Assembly: GCA_002118135.1 (NCBI GenBank)
Contig: BDIU01000184.1
Coordinates: 51,619 to 115,618 of the forward strand
Source of the DNA: Trebouxia sp. TZW2008
Lineage: Eukaryota > Chlorophyta > Trebouxiophyceae > Trebouxiales > Trebouxiaceae
Direction: 5' to 3'
DNA: 64,000 nt
The notes below the pieces were generated by a model. The model was not told the origin of the DNA. It ran no database searches and saw only the letters and a program-made list of their open reading frames with translations. Of the stretch, positions 10,468-21,448 are shown one piece after another. Positions within the stretch are counted from its first letter, which is position 1. Each line of letters starts with the position of its first letter. Position numbers and translations under genes: made by a program.

Positions 10468-13363
10468 ATGTCAACAAATGAGTTTGCTCAAGGGGCAGAC
10501 GCAGGTAATGTGAAGAAGTGCATAAGCTTGAGCGCTTGCTGAACGTCGCTCACGCCCTTGTTGGCATGCATAGAAAGCAACGCTGCTTCTTCTACCGGCG
10601 AAAGTCTGGGTATCGGAGCCACAACCAACAGCAACCAGCCAAGAGTATCAACCGGTCCCGTGCAGAGCGCAAAGTCAGGCCTAAATCCACTCTCAAGCTT
10701 GCAGCTTTCTCTGCCTGGGTGCTGAGCCAGGTCACTTGTGTATGACATGACAAGGTGCCTTTTGCATTCACATCTGGCATGCAGATTGTATGTGACCAAT
10801 CCAATAGGATCCACAGCAAAAAGTCATCCAGACGGCAGAGATGATCTTACATCCGAGGGCAATGCAGACACAAGTGCACTTGCGAGTGCATCTGGCTCAG
10901 ACATAACAGCATCCACAGACTATGGGTCCAAGAAAAGTGCAAATGGCGCAAATGATGTAAGTCTTCAACCGTCTTGTGGTGGTTATCTGGATGTCATGTC
11001 ATAAGTTACCTAAAAAATGATGCAGACACAGTCATTGCCACTGTGTGGCACATGCAATCAGCCTTGTTGACTGGCCCAAGCATGTGAACTACGCTTCTTC
11101 TTCTGTGTCACGAAGGACTCGGCAACAGAGTCTTTGATAGACAGCATCATCACAGCAAGCTGCTGCAGCCTGTTGCAAAATCACGTTGCATTTGTGACCC
11201 CAGGGTGATGTATCTGCGCATGTCGGGTTGCATTGTGGATCCCGATGTGGTATCTTTCAGAACAGCCACATGCTGGTTCACCAACCAAATCATATGTTGT
11301 TTGCTCTGTTGTTACTGCATGTCATGGATCACGGAGACCACAATGTTGCATACCCACATGTCATACATGCTCAGACACCTCTTCTTTCTTGCCCAGCAGT
11401 ACAAAATCATGTCTGCTGTTTCCTCACCGCCAGTGCTACCTCAACTCATCCGTCACGAGGAATTGAACAGCAGCAATATTCTTTGCAATTTCCAGCACAC
11501 GTGCTAGGTGTGTAGCACAAGTCCTGTCAGAATTTCACCACATTACTTGCAAATGGTAGCTTGTCACAAGGGCTTTGGCTTGTGGTATTGGAGACTCAAC
11601 AATTACTTTGGCATCAGACCATCTGTGACATAACACGCATCTAAGCTGCTGCAAATGCCACACAAGACTTGTACAGAACATAGCGTGCTCAGCCGCTCTG
11701 ATGCTGCTTGCAGGGTTTGCAGGGTGGTTTGCATCGGCCAGACTTGCTGAGCAAAGGAGGTATACTATCTTCTTCCATGACAGCTGTGTTGATTACCAAA
11801 AATGCCGTCCTGGTACCAAATGGATTTTACTCAGCATGCAGTGATTGGTTCCCAGTTGCCTTTGTCCTCCACCTGCATGAATGGATGTCTTCATATTGGG
11901 CATGAGTACAAGGACAAATTGCTGTAATCACACCTGCTTTATGCATTCATGCAGGTTTATGCATGCCTGCACAATTCAGCACATGCTTTTGCTGTCTGCC
12001 AAGCGATGGTCATGCATACACATCTTCTGCAGCTTTCAATTTGGCATTCCATGTGTGAGATGATGACACGCTGGTCTGACAGCACTCTTTTGTTATCATC
12101 AGGCTGTGAATGCATGCTAGTCCATTGGACATTGATTTGCACATCTTCCTCAACATTGTGTGATAAATGGTGCTCCAAATGTGCACTCCAAGTCATGTGT
12201 TTATAGCAGATTCCATTCTCGGGATGTACAAAACGCCACAATGAGTGCTGTGTCATCTTGAGCACAACCCAGTAGGGTTGCGACTCAAAGGTCACTTGGG
12301 CATGAGAGTATCTGCAACACCCTTCACACCTAAGCTGATGCACATGCTGCACAGTTCTGCACAGAGTATAGGCATCACAATGAATGCTGTGTTGTTGCAG
12401 AGCACATTCCAGCTGCATATGCCGCACAGTTCCACACGCAGTATAGTCATTACAATGAGTACTGTGTCTTACAGAGCACATCCCAGAGGGTTTGGGTTCT
12501 GCACCCAGAACAGGCACGGAGGCGGCAGCAAATGATGCCAAGCGACAGCAAAACAGCAACTTGTCTGGTGACTTTGGCGCTCAGGACATAGACGCAGTTC
12601 AGCGTAAGCTTGAACAACAGCATACCTAGGCATGCAGTTGGCAGCAAACAATGCCAAGGGATAGCAGAACACCAACTTGTCTGGCAGGTTTGATGCTCAG
12701 GATATAGATGCAGTTCAGCGTATGCTTGAACAGCAGCATTCTTAGGGACAGAGTTGGCTGCAAACTATGCCACGTGATACCAACACAGCAACCTGTCTGG
12801 CGCCTTTGATGCTCAAGACATAGTTGCAGTTCAGCAAAATCTTGAGCAACAGCATTCCTAGGGACAGGGTCTGCAGCAAATCATGCCATGCAATAGCAAA
12901 ACAGCAACTTGCCTGCCACGTTTGATGCTCAGAATATAGATGCAGTTCAGCGTAAGCTTGAACAGCCGTATACCTAGGCATGTAGTTGACAGCAAACGAT
13001 GCCAAGCAGCAGCAGAACATCAACTTGTCTGGCACTTTTGATGCTCAGGATATAGATGCTTTTCAGCGTAAGCTTGAGCAGCAGCATTCTTAGGCATAGA
13101 GTTGTTAGCAAATGATGCCAAGAGATAGCAGAACACCAATTTGTCTAGCAGCTTTGATGCTCAGGCCATAGGTGCAGTGCAGCAGAAGCTTTAGCAACAG
13201 CATTTCTAGGGACAGAGTTGGCTGCAAAGACGGCCAAGCGATAGTAAAACAAAAATTTCTCTTGAAAGCTTTAGTGGTCCAGGACGTGAATCAGAAGCTT
13301 GAGATGCTAAACAGCATGCATGGCCGACCATATGACATGATCCTAGTTGGCATGAAGCTGTAA
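10468..13363 (+). CDS. Unrecognised plus-strand gene with coiled-coil C-terminus (partial model)
   Basis: I do not recognise this protein. Supported pieces are: a first exon at 10468-10504 reading MSTNEFAQGADA with a GTAATG donor; an exon ending at 10956 (Asp-Gly-Ser-rich, with TSALASASGSDITASTDYGS, donor GTAAGT); an exon starting near 12474 after CTTACAG with HIPEGLGSAPRTGTEAAAND, then RQQNSNLSGDFGAQDIDAVQ; and a last segment ending QDVNQKLEMLNSMHGRPYDM, with stop at 13361-13363. The phases of these pieces do not all connect, so at least one exon is missing. The exon near 12.5 kb is followed by a very regular 116 bp tandem array of its own 3' part. The 3' segment looks like a short coiled coil. 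Confidence 0.4.
11760..11915. mobile_element. Degenerate MITE-family copy
   Basis: GATTACCAAAAATGCCGTCC and GCATGCAGTGATTGGTTCCC match the inner parts of MITE copy 1, but the termini are eroded. It lies within the unknown plus-strand gene. Confidence 0.45.
12270..12400 (+). repeat. Dispersed repeat, copy A (about 110 bp)
   Basis: The segment with CACTTGGGCATGAGAGTATC and CTAAGCTGATGCACATGCTG is shared with 18285-18395 (same strand) and 21970-22110 (opposite strand). A shorter echo of its second half, with the TTGCAG/TTACAG acceptor, follows at about 12425-12485. Confidence 0.7.
12531..13240 (+). repeat. Six-copy tandem exon-edge array, period 116 bp
   Basis: The core AACTTGTCTGG recurs near 12557, 12673, 12789, 12905, 13020 and 13137, spacings 116, 116, 116, 115 and 117. 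Each unit holds a copy of the exon segment coding NSNLSGDFGAQDIDAVQ-like residues and usually a GTAAGC or GTATGC donor. Two copies have lost the GT. The last segment, near 13260, is divergent and runs to the stop at 13363. Confidence 0.9.
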
Positions 13364-14096
13364 TGCTATGTCTCACAGAGATGTGCAGACATTTGCAGCA
13401 CTCATATTGCACAGAGCTTCTTCACGTAAGACATTGTAAGGCTGAGCCTGAAAGCTGTGCTTGCAGCATGCATGGGATGCATTCCAATGTAGACTGCTTG
13501 GGCAAGTCAGTGGTTACAGAAAAAGACATGTCCAAAAGGGTCATGATCAGCTGCTTGAAATTGTAGCCTTTGAAAACCTTCTAGTATATTGGAACACCTG
13601 ATGCAAGACAAGCACAGGCTCCATCAATCCTGAGTAAAAAGCACACTCGTGCGTTAGCGTGCAACATGATGCTTGTGCAGTTGCATGGGTCCTAGTTTAT
13701 TGTCCAGACAGTACATGCTATTTAGCGCGCAGCATGTCATGCAAGTATGTACACTCGAACAAACACACATCTGTACAGTCCATTTGAACTTCCTAAGCAA
13801 GCTGTTAGCCTAGTAAGACTCAGAGCATGGCTATCTCGTGAGCTAGATGATGTCCAGCTGCATTGTTTGTATGCTCTAAATCTGAAGACATTCAGAAACA
13901 GATCGCCTCAATTGTAGGTAGGTGCAATACAAAAGGGTGCGACAGCTCCAGCTGAGCACAAATGCCACATTTTGCATCAGCTGAGGATGCTGCATGTACA
14001 CGCTCACGGCTGTCAAAAACGCCCAGAACACTCTCAGTTTGACTTTGCACTACGTCAAGAGCACACTCACACCCTCGAGCTTTGAAACAGGATGAA
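13364..14096. other. Intergenic region, no gene seen
   Basis: This lies between the stop of the unknown plus-strand gene and the stop of the CHRD gene (convergent ends). I find no frame with recognisable protein and no structured repeat. Confidence 0.5.
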
Positions 14097-14558
14097 CTAG
14101 GACACTTGACCTCGAATGACACCAGAGGGATACTCCTGGGTGTGCACATTGCAGTAGATCATATCATCATTGATGGCGTTCTCCAAGTCAGAAAATGTTT
14201 TGCCAGCAAGAGGCCCAGTGAAGTTTGCTGCTCTGAATGTGCTTGAGACAATAGCCTCTCCATTGATTGTAAGGGGTATTGTGAGGGAAAGCAAAGGCAC
14301 TACCACTGGTCCATCGAGTGTGGTCTCGTTGCCGTAGTGAAAGTGGGCCAGAGTCAATTTTGGGATGTCCACTACAGTCACGTTGTAGCCCCAGGTTGTC
14401 GAATTGATAGGAAAGGTTGTGCAGGAGCCATATCCGGCAAAGCCCCGGATGGGCGGGATCTGGTTGTCGCCGTCCAGTTCCGCCGAGAATGTCTGAGCTT
14501 GCGTCAGCGCCAGGAAGCCAACCAGCAGCACGCATAGCAGACTCATTTTGTTGGCCAT
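14097..14558 (-). CDS. Secreted single-CHRD-domain protein, 153 aa, intronless
   Basis: Residues 1-21 form a clear signal peptide (MANKMSLLCVLLVGFLALTQ then AQ). One CHRD domain fills the rest: LDGDNQIPPIRGFAGYGSC at the start, LAHFHYGNETTLDGPVVVPL in the middle, and the C-terminal signature YCNVHTQEYPSGVIRGQVS. The usual Glu of GEIRGQ is Val here. NSTT, NVT, NET and NFT are potential N-glycosylation sites. CHRD proteins are extracellular or cell-wall associated and of mostly unknown function outside chordin. Unlike its neighbours the gene has no intron and no exon-edge array. Confidence 0.93.
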   Translation of the reverse strand: MANKMSLLCVLLVGFLALTQAQTFSAELDGDNQIPPIRGFAGYGSCTTFPINSTTWGYNVTVVDIPKLTLAHFHYGNETTLDGPVVVPLLSLTIPLTINGEAIVSSTFRAANFTGPLAGKTFSDLENAINDDMIYCNVHTQEYPSGVIRGQVS

Positions 14559-15594
14559 TTCTGCAGCATCAGCACGTGTTAAGCTTCGTCAAACAGCTCG
14601 ACTTGGACCTGCAGCTCAGGTGGTGCTGACAACTTCACCGCCCGACTGAGTCGTGCGTCAGGTCACTGCAACTAACGCGAGAGCTGCTCGTATGGATTGA
14701 ATGGAGTCGAACGACAATTGAAGGTGACGGATGAGCGCAAGGAGCTAGTCGTACCTTGGATTGATCAGTCAGCACAGACGCCGAAGACAAAGATTGCGGC
14801 ACCCTTCAGATGGCTTGTACTCCACGAGCTGTGCTGTGGGCCAGGAAGAGCTCAAGCGCTGGAGATGGTGGAGATGTCCGCGCCTGGATGAGCATATAAG
14901 TGGATTGCTCAGCTACGATCAGCTGCGCATCATGACAACTTTTCATGACATGACCTTCTGTCGTCTGTTACGTTTTCAGGCATCTGAGTGGTCTTTCGAG
15001 AGGAGGAAATAGGGGGAGAAAATCACATTGAAGGGGCAAGTTCTGACAACATTGCGCCTGCAGCTGGGGGATGAATCGAGCAAAGTGTGCAAGCCTGCAA
15101 CCTTTCAAATGCATGAAATGTTTGGGCTGCAGCGCTCATGGTCGCTGTTTGCTGCAGACTTAAGCCTCATATACTTGACAGCATGCACGGTCAATGTCAA
15201 CAAAACCCTGTTGACAGCTATCAGCAGCTCAAATGCACAGTTCATTTGTTGCAATTCAAGTCAGTGTGCTCTACACTAGCATAACACTCACGGCAAGTGC
15301 ATTGCTTGTGTCCTATCTTTTATTTGACGCGGGATAAATCTGTATGGTTTGCTCGCGCAATGGCTGAGGTCCCTGCTTGAAGCCAACTCCTGATTGCACT
15401 CGCACAACGTGCACATGCACTGCAATGTCTGCTGCAATGGTTTCGGAGCAAGGCAGCATACAAGGCCACTGGGCAACGGGAGCAACTTTTTCCGTCGGAC
15501 ACAACGCGTTCAATTCGCACGTAATCGTTGTAGGCAAGTTGAGCAGAATTGAGTTATGATCGTGGCGTTCGAGTGATCGCGTCTGCTACACACC
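14559..15594. promoter_or_regulatory. Divergent region between CHRD (-) and 2OG oxygenase (+)
   Basis: About 1 kb between two outward-facing starts; it should hold both promoters and 5' UTRs. Small open frames on both strands show no family signature. CpG-containing 9-12-mers are concentrated at 14580-14780 and 15480-15590, next to the two starts. Confidence 0.45.
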
Positions 15595-18500
15595 ATGAGA
15601 CGTGCAGCGATAGCAAGACTGCACTTCGCCAGCGGCACCAGAATGATGGCTGCACCATGGAGTGCAGGGTTCCACACAACAGACTGCAGCATGGTAAACA
15701 TGCAGCCTGTCACAGAGTAGGTCAGATGTTGGCGTGACTGGCGAGTTTTGTTGCAGACATGCATGCTCTGAGTCCTTGCTTGCAGGCTGCCTCTGGAGCG
15801 GTTCCAGACATCAATCTCACCTGCAGCTTGTGCGAGTCTGACACAGCACGTAAGCCCAGACAGGACAACGCAAAGTGGCATTGCCAGTGCCCACAAGTGT
15901 GCAACCTGAAAATTTGATCGAGAAGCATGGCATGCAGGGCTATGCTGTTGTAGACAACGTTTTTGGTGGTGAGTGGAGCCACAAGCTGCGAGATGAGCTC
16001 ATCTGGCTCAAGCAGCATGGCAGAATGCACCTCAACTCCACTCACTTGGTCAAGCAAGGAGGAACAGAACTGCTAGAGAAGCAACATGTGTATGAGGCAG
16101 AGCTGCGAGACTCGGTGAGCCACCATCACGCATTCCAGCAAGGATTTATGGCTCAGATAGGTGTAGCAACAAACTGCGATGACACAACTCTGATCATCAT
16201 GCTTTCTAGCTAGGCTCTACCACCCAGCTAGGTGCATACAGAAGCAATGAACTGCCTAAAAACCACACCAAACAAGAGCATACAAGCTTGTAGTTGCAGG
16301 ACATAACAAATGTCACATCCAGACATTGGGCAGCTAACCCAAGGGCATCATGTTCATGATATGCGGGTGTTGTCAGTGAGCTTGGTCATGATATGATGCT
16401 TATATCAGGGCAATCAGCCAGCTGCCTCTTATGTTTGCACAGAGCTCACTTGTAACAAGAAGGACATGTACTAGGAAGAATGTGGTTGTGCAGGATATTC
16501 AGCAGCAGGCACCATTGTGCCAATTGTTGAATCAGGACAGCACCATGCGCACCATGCTCAGTCTGTTCATCTCCCAACTCAGGCTAGATTCCCAGGCTAT
16601 CAAGCTACAGTGCAATGCAGGTACAGTCAAGTTGTTGTAACAATACAACTGATGTTTGCAATACCTACACTTACTAGCGATGTGCTAAGTGTGCTTGGCA
16701 CTAGTCTTGTCTCGCCAGGTGTTGTGCTCCCTGTCAAAAATATTGATTGCACTGCACAATCTGCCTCAGCCTTTTGAGATAGCAGATACTGTGCGCACAT
16801 GAGAATGCATTAGCATTTGCGATGTGCAAGCAGGATGTCATGCCATGCATTGCTCATGCCGTTGTATGTGTAAAGTCTGCTTGTGGAAACTAACAGCGAC
16901 AAGCAGCTTGACTGCTGCCAAATGACAGCCCTCGTTTACCTCAAACCCAGGATCAAGTTAAACCGATCAAACTTTGTCTGCAGGCAGCGGGGGATGTTTT
17001 CCACTTCATTATGACAGCGATGAGCAGGTTGACGGGCGCCGAGTGACAGCAATCTTCTACCTCAATCCTGATTGGCAGCCGCCACATGGAGGGCAACTGC
17101 AGCTGTTCCCGTTTCCAGACAACCCTGTTCAGATAGCACCCATTGCAGACAGACTGGTGCTGTTCTCGTCCTGCAGAATGCTGCACAGGTATGCAGTGTT
17201 GCTTGGCTGTTAAACTTTGACAGCACAAGAAAAGAAAAGACAGGGAAGGAAAAAGAACCCTCACACAGTAGTCAGCTGCAGCTCTTCCCGTCTCCAGACA
17301 ATCTTCTTCAGACAGCTCCAATCGGAGATAGATTGGTGCTATTCTCACCCTGTAGAATGCTGCACATGTAATTCACCTTTCTTGGCTGTTCAGTTCATAA
17401 AAGAAACAATCATGGTGGTCAGCTGCAGCTTCTTCCTGTCCCAGACAATCACGATTAGATAGCTCCGATTGCAGACAGACTGGTGCTGTTCTCGTCCTGC
17501 AGAATGCTGCACAGGCATGCAATGATGCTTGGCTGTTGAGCTTAGACGAAGGAGGAAGGGAGAAAAGGATGGCAAAGACAGTAACCCTCGCACAGTGGTC
17601 AGCTGCAGCTGTTCCTATTTGCAGACAGTTCTCTACAGATAGCTCCCATTGCAGATAGACTGGTGCTGTTCTCATCCTGCAGCATGCTGCTGTGCTGACA
17701 TTGTCTGTATGAGCCCTACAGGGTCTCTGTGACACTGGAAATGTGTTGCTTGTTTTTCGCTGATAAGTCTTGTGTGACGTGCAGGGTGTTGCCGTCTCTA
17801 AAAGAGAGAACATACTTCTTGTTCGCTGATAGGTCTTGTTTGATGTGCAGGGTGTTGCCACCCCTGAAAGAGAGGTGTTGCTTCACTACTGAGCTGTCAG
17901 AAAAGACCAGTCGGTCTCTTGGCGAGACAGGACTTTGGCCACATACACTTAGTGCATGTGCCAGCACTTGTAACACTTGCCGGCACTGTCATTCGTCATT
18001 TGCGGTGTGCAAGGTGTTGCCACCTTTGAAAAAAAGGTACTACTTCACTGTTGGGCTGTCAAAAAGGACCGGTCCGGTCTCTTGGCAAATCAGGACTTCG
18101 CCAGCACTTGTAACAATCGCCAACATTGTCATTCGTCATTTCAACATTGTCATTTGTCATTTGTGGTGTGCAGGGTGTTGCCATCCTCGAAAGAAAGGTA
18201 CTGCTTCACAATTTGGCTGTCAGAAACTAGGAGACTGTCTGCAGCTACTCCTGCACCTTTGAGTCAACTTCTTCGCTCAGGTAATTCTTTGAGACTCAGA
18301 GGCCACTTGGGCTTGAGAGGGTCCGTGCCACCACTCACATCTAAGCTGATGCATATGCTGCACAACTCTGCACAGAATATAGATTTTACAGTTGCTGCTG
18401 GTGACTCTTTGCCATGCTCCAAAAATTTGCATGGTGAAGCCTGCAGGCTGTAGTGAGTTGAATGTTTGAAGTCACATGCTCGCAAAAAGTCTGCTGCTGC

Positions 18501-19179
18501 ATTTGGGCTGGCCAAAGTTTGCAATTGACTGCGGCTTACATATGTATGACTGCGACTTGCCAGAGCACATGCATGCCTCACATTTGTATGTTGCATGTAC
18601 CTGTCTATGATCGTTGTGGATGATATTTTGCTGCATGCCTGAATCAACTAGTGCTGCGATTGTTTTGATACTGAGTCCTTTGGACGACTTGATCCTAGCA
18701 TGGTGGCTTCAGCTACATGTACAGTAAGTTTTGTATGTACGGACAGTCAATGTAAGGACAATCTTGATGTAAGGGCAATGCTATTGGCACCCAAACACTG
18801 CATCTGACTGCAGCGGCACCTCTGAGTCAGGACAACTCGATATAAGGACAAATTTCTTGATATTCAAGCAGTGGTTAAGAGCAGAAATTACTGTACTTGA
18901 TTTGATGCAGGTGCCAGTTTGCAACCCAAACAGCTGCTGCAGCGTTCAGATGTAAGGCATCATGTAAGCAAGCTGTTGTATGCAAATGAGTGGGCGAAAT
19001 CTATAGAAGAAAGTCATCCAATGTCGGAAGCGCGCACAGTCACTTTAGCAAAGCATTGGGAAGATGTGGCCAAAATCAAACAGGCTTTGCATGGTGTTCA
19101 TGACAAGCTATTGCCTGTGCTGCACAACAAACAAACGTACAATGAAGTCATGAGTGGGACACAGACAGCTTGGTTTTGA
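15595..19179 (+). CDS. 2-oxoglutarate/Fe(II) oxygenase (prolyl 4-hydroxylase-like), 6 exons, 353 aa
   Basis: Exons 15595-15693, 15860-16114, 16494-16620, 16984-17188, 18174-18280 and 18911-19179 join in phase to 353 residues. Residues 1-33 (MRRAAIARLHFASGTRMM) look like an organellar, perhaps mitochondrial, presequence. The oxygenase core carries the metal ligands His169 and Asp171 (GCFPLHYDSDEQ) and distal His228 (SSCRMLHR). Arg237 in KERYCFTIWLS is placed to bind 2-oxoglutarate. The substrate cannot be read from sequence; this is a 2OG-FeII_Oxy_3 type protein. Intron 4 (985 bp) consists almost wholly of copies of the exon 4 end followed by copies of the exon 5 start. Intron 5 holds a MITE that ends 17 bases before the exon 6 acceptor. 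Confidence 0.9.
17085..17700 (+). repeat. Four copies of the 2OG exon 4 donor edge, period about 150-178 bp
   Basis: The exon 4 end (GGQLQLFPFPDN to SSCRMLHR) is at 17090-17188. It is repeated near 17270-17370 (SQLQLFPSPDN to SPCRMLH), 17420-17515 (an in-frame stop within it) and 17595-17700 (more decayed). The first two copies retain sequence like the GT donor. Confidence 0.9.
17720..18240 (+). repeat. Four copies of the 2OG exon 5 acceptor edge
   Basis: The functional acceptor GTGTGCAG|GGTGTTGCC at 18174 is preceded by copies at about 17784, 17850 and 18011, with spacings 66, 161 and 163. Each keeps GTGCA(A)G and residues like VLPSLKER, and some keep FT-WLSEKT. One carries AAAAAAGG in place of AAAGAAAGG. 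Confidence 0.88.
18285..18395 (+). repeat. Dispersed repeat, copy B
   Basis: Contains GGCCACTTGGGCTTGAGAGG and CTAAGCTGATGCATATGCTG; homologous to 12270-12385 and, inverted, to 21970-22110. It lies at the 5' end of 2OG intron 5. Confidence 0.7.
18722..18893. mobile_element. MITE copy 4, 172 bp
   Basis: It starts CAGTAAGTTTTGTATGTACG and ends GCAGAAATTACTG, flanked by TA at 18720-18721 and 18894-18895. It sits in 2OG intron 5; only 17 bases separate its end from exon 6 at 18911. Confidence 0.85.
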
Positions 19180-20253
19180 CACGCGGCCTTAATGCAGGCG
19201 CAAATATATACTTACATTGTTAAGTATATGGTTGCGTATTGTTGTATTGTATTGTTTGTACTTACATAAATATACATGCGTCGCTGTCTGCTGACCCTGA
19301 TCCAGTTTGTAGACAGATCAAGGGTTATTTTGATTGTGTCACGTCATGATCATGCGGATAACATGGAAGTGAGAAACGCATGATCAACGTGTGTTCCAAT
19401 CGTCACGCTGCCATGTAGCTTTTATCTGTATAGTGCATGCTCGACCAATCATCTAATCATTGTCTTGACATTCCTGATCATGAGATCACTGCACTGAATA
19501 ACGCAAGTATGTTGACTAGTTACATCTGCTGCAATACAGACATGCACTCAGATTTGACTCCTGTTGACAGCTAGGCAACTTGACCTACACGTTTCTGCCC
19601 ACGGCATATGAAATGGAAACGTGTTTGTTTGTATCTGAAGACAAATTGCTGCTGCTGCAGGTCTTGTTGCATACTAAGAGATTCTGAAACAGCTTCGTGC
19701 AAAGTTTGCTTAGTTGGTGATCTGAAAGCATCTGGAACGGCTGCTTGCAAAATTTACAACAAGACAGCACCAGCGCTGCATCTTAAGTGTTGACAGCATA
19801 GTGTGAGTGCTTGTATCTGCATTTTTGAAGTTTTTGCTTCTGAGCGCCGCTGTGCTGCCTGTATTGCTCAGCAGCATGAGAATCTGAGACAATGTGGCTG
19901 TTCAGCACCGCTAATTTGCTCATAGTTGCTGGAACCTCTGAGGCTGCCTCTATAGACAGAGGCGCTCGTGACGAAGCCTGGCGGCACAGACTTTTCTTTT
20001 CCTGTTCTTTCCTTGCTGGCACTGCCAATGTGTGCAGGGTTCATTCAGAGCTGAGCGAGCAAATTTATCACCCCATGCCTCCTTGACCACCAAGCATTTG
20101 ACCTACAATGCCTGTCACCTACACAACAAATGCTATTGCAGTCATGATCACAATTCCTAGCATACATTGCTAGGTGTGTCACAAGTTTTGTCTTGCCAAA
20201 CAGGCTTGTCTTGAAGGTCACTATAAGACCGTCTGATGTTCAACTGCTGGAAG
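19180..20253. other. Intergenic region between convergent 2OG and TIM10 genes
   Basis: AT-richer than the gene bodies at 19195-19280. I see no frame with family signatures. The last TIM10 exon is placed at its right edge; if that exon is wrong, the true one may lie in this stretch. Confidence 0.4.
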
Positions 20254-20786
20254 TCATAACATTGCAGATCTTTCTGAGGCAATCTGCAGATTATGGCAAC
20301 ACATGAGCCTGTGTCAACCTGATTGCAATGCCAGGTTGAATGCATGTGTGGAAGAACCTGAGGAATACAATCTGGACCTGAAGCTCATGCAAGCTCAACG
20401 GGCTCCTGGTGCATGCACTGATATGGAATGACGCCTCACCTGCCAGTATTTAGATGAGCATCTGTCCACACAGCTATTCTCGCCAACATTCAACTCGCCT
20501 TCTTTATACCTGCCGCAGAGACAGTACTGAGCAAAAGAGGCAGATCAGAACTGTGTTTGCTCCTGCACACATGCTGTATCGCCTACCTTTTGTCCATGCA
20601 TTTGTCGTAACATGAAGCTACCATCCTGTAGACAAACAAGGTGTACTGAGTGAAACGCTGCTGAGACAATAGGAGAGATCACAATCTACAGGTGTCACAC
20701 CTGTTGTATAGATCGACTCGGTAGTCCATCTCCTGCTGTGCCATCTTCATTGCCTTTTCAGTGTCTGCGGCAGCTGGTGCAGCCAT
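20254..20786 (-). CDS. TIM10: Small Tim chaperone TIM10, 4 exons, about 74 aa
   Basis: Works with TIM9 in the mitochondrial intermembrane space to escort hydrophobic precursors to the TIM22 complex (family knowledge). Exons 20786-20701, 20625-20587, 20509-20440 and, less surely, 20283-20254. Exon 1 has MKMAQQEMDYRVDLYN. Exons 2-3 hold the twin CX3C motifs CYDKC and CVDRC, spaced by DKRYKEGELNVGENS as in TIM10. The last exon reads IASERSAML, placed by analogy with the family's short tail ending in ML; this is the weakest part. An in-frame upstream Met at 20897 would add an Arg-rich leader; I prefer 20786 because TIM10 has no presequence. The gene is head-to-head with COX17. Confidence 0.86.
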
Positions 20787-21101
20787 GCTATCAGCAGATG
20801 TTTGTGTTGCAAGACGCCTACGGGTGACCCCACGCAAATGTGCAGCAGTGGACGACTTTTGCCTCCAGGTACTGCCGGCGGTGGTACAGTTAGACAAGCT
20901 GCACTGCCGTGAGAAGTCCGCCGAAATCAGTTGCGCAAAGCGGTCATGTCGCAGGCCTCGATCGGTAGCAGCACGCCCTAGCTGTAACGCTTGCAGGGTC
21001 CAGGCGAAGTTTCGTCATACAAGCGCATCGAGCAGATGCCGCAGCGGTCCACGAAGCGCGTATGCGCTAGTTTGCTCTGATCATCCTTGGCAGCTGCCGC
21101 C
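20787..21101. promoter_or_regulatory. Shared 315 bp divergent promoter region, TIM10 and COX17
   Basis: Two small-protein genes for the mitochondrial intermembrane space start within 315 bases of each other on opposite strands. The region is locally GC- and CpG-rich compared with its surroundings. No TATA-like element is obvious. Confidence 0.6.
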
Positions 21102-21448
21102 ATGAGTAGTCAGGTTCCTCAAGAGGTGCGGCCCAAATTGAAGATCTGCTGTGCATGTCCCGAAACAAAGGTAACGCCTGCCTCGTTTGGCCTTGAGCAT
21201 CGCTTGGACGTCTTGTATGCACCCAGGATGAGCTTGTGATGTACATTTTATGCTGCGCAGGCGAAGCGAGATGAGTGCGTCGTACTTCACGGTACGTTGG
21301 TATTGCAGCTTGATCAATCAAAGGGGTTGACCTCAGAGGCCAGTCACACAAGCTGGTGTGCTTGTTTTCAGGTCCAGAAGCTGCAGAGTGCCACAAGCTC
21401 ATCGAAGCCCACAAAGCATGTTTGCGCAAGGAGGGATTCAATGTATAG
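21102..21448 (+). CDS. COX17: Cytochrome c oxidase copper chaperone COX17, 3 exons, 58 aa
   Basis: Exons 21102-21170, 21261-21291 and 21372-21448 join in phase to a 58-residue protein beginning MSSQVPQEVRPKLKICCACP. The copper-binding CC pair is in KICCACPET. The CX9C spacing follows with DECVVLHGPEAAECHKLIE, and the C-terminus EAHKACLRKEGFNV is the classic COX17 ending. It delivers Cu(I) to SCO1 and COX11 in the intermembrane space (family knowledge). Each exon is too short to stand out as an open frame, so it is easy to miss. Its length matches the family (about 60-75 aa). Confidence 0.93.

Noticed and set aside
10488..10819. Minus-strand frames of 75-108 codons opposite the unknown gene
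   Set aside because: No motif, and they oppose the plus-strand exon pieces that have credible splice sites.
20978..21103. 41-codon minus-strand frame starting MAAAAKDDQSKLAH upstream of TIM10
   Set aside because: It overlaps COX17 exon 1 only by the start codon and has a good start, but it shows no family match and no splice link; possibly a 5' leader frame. Too weak to annotate.
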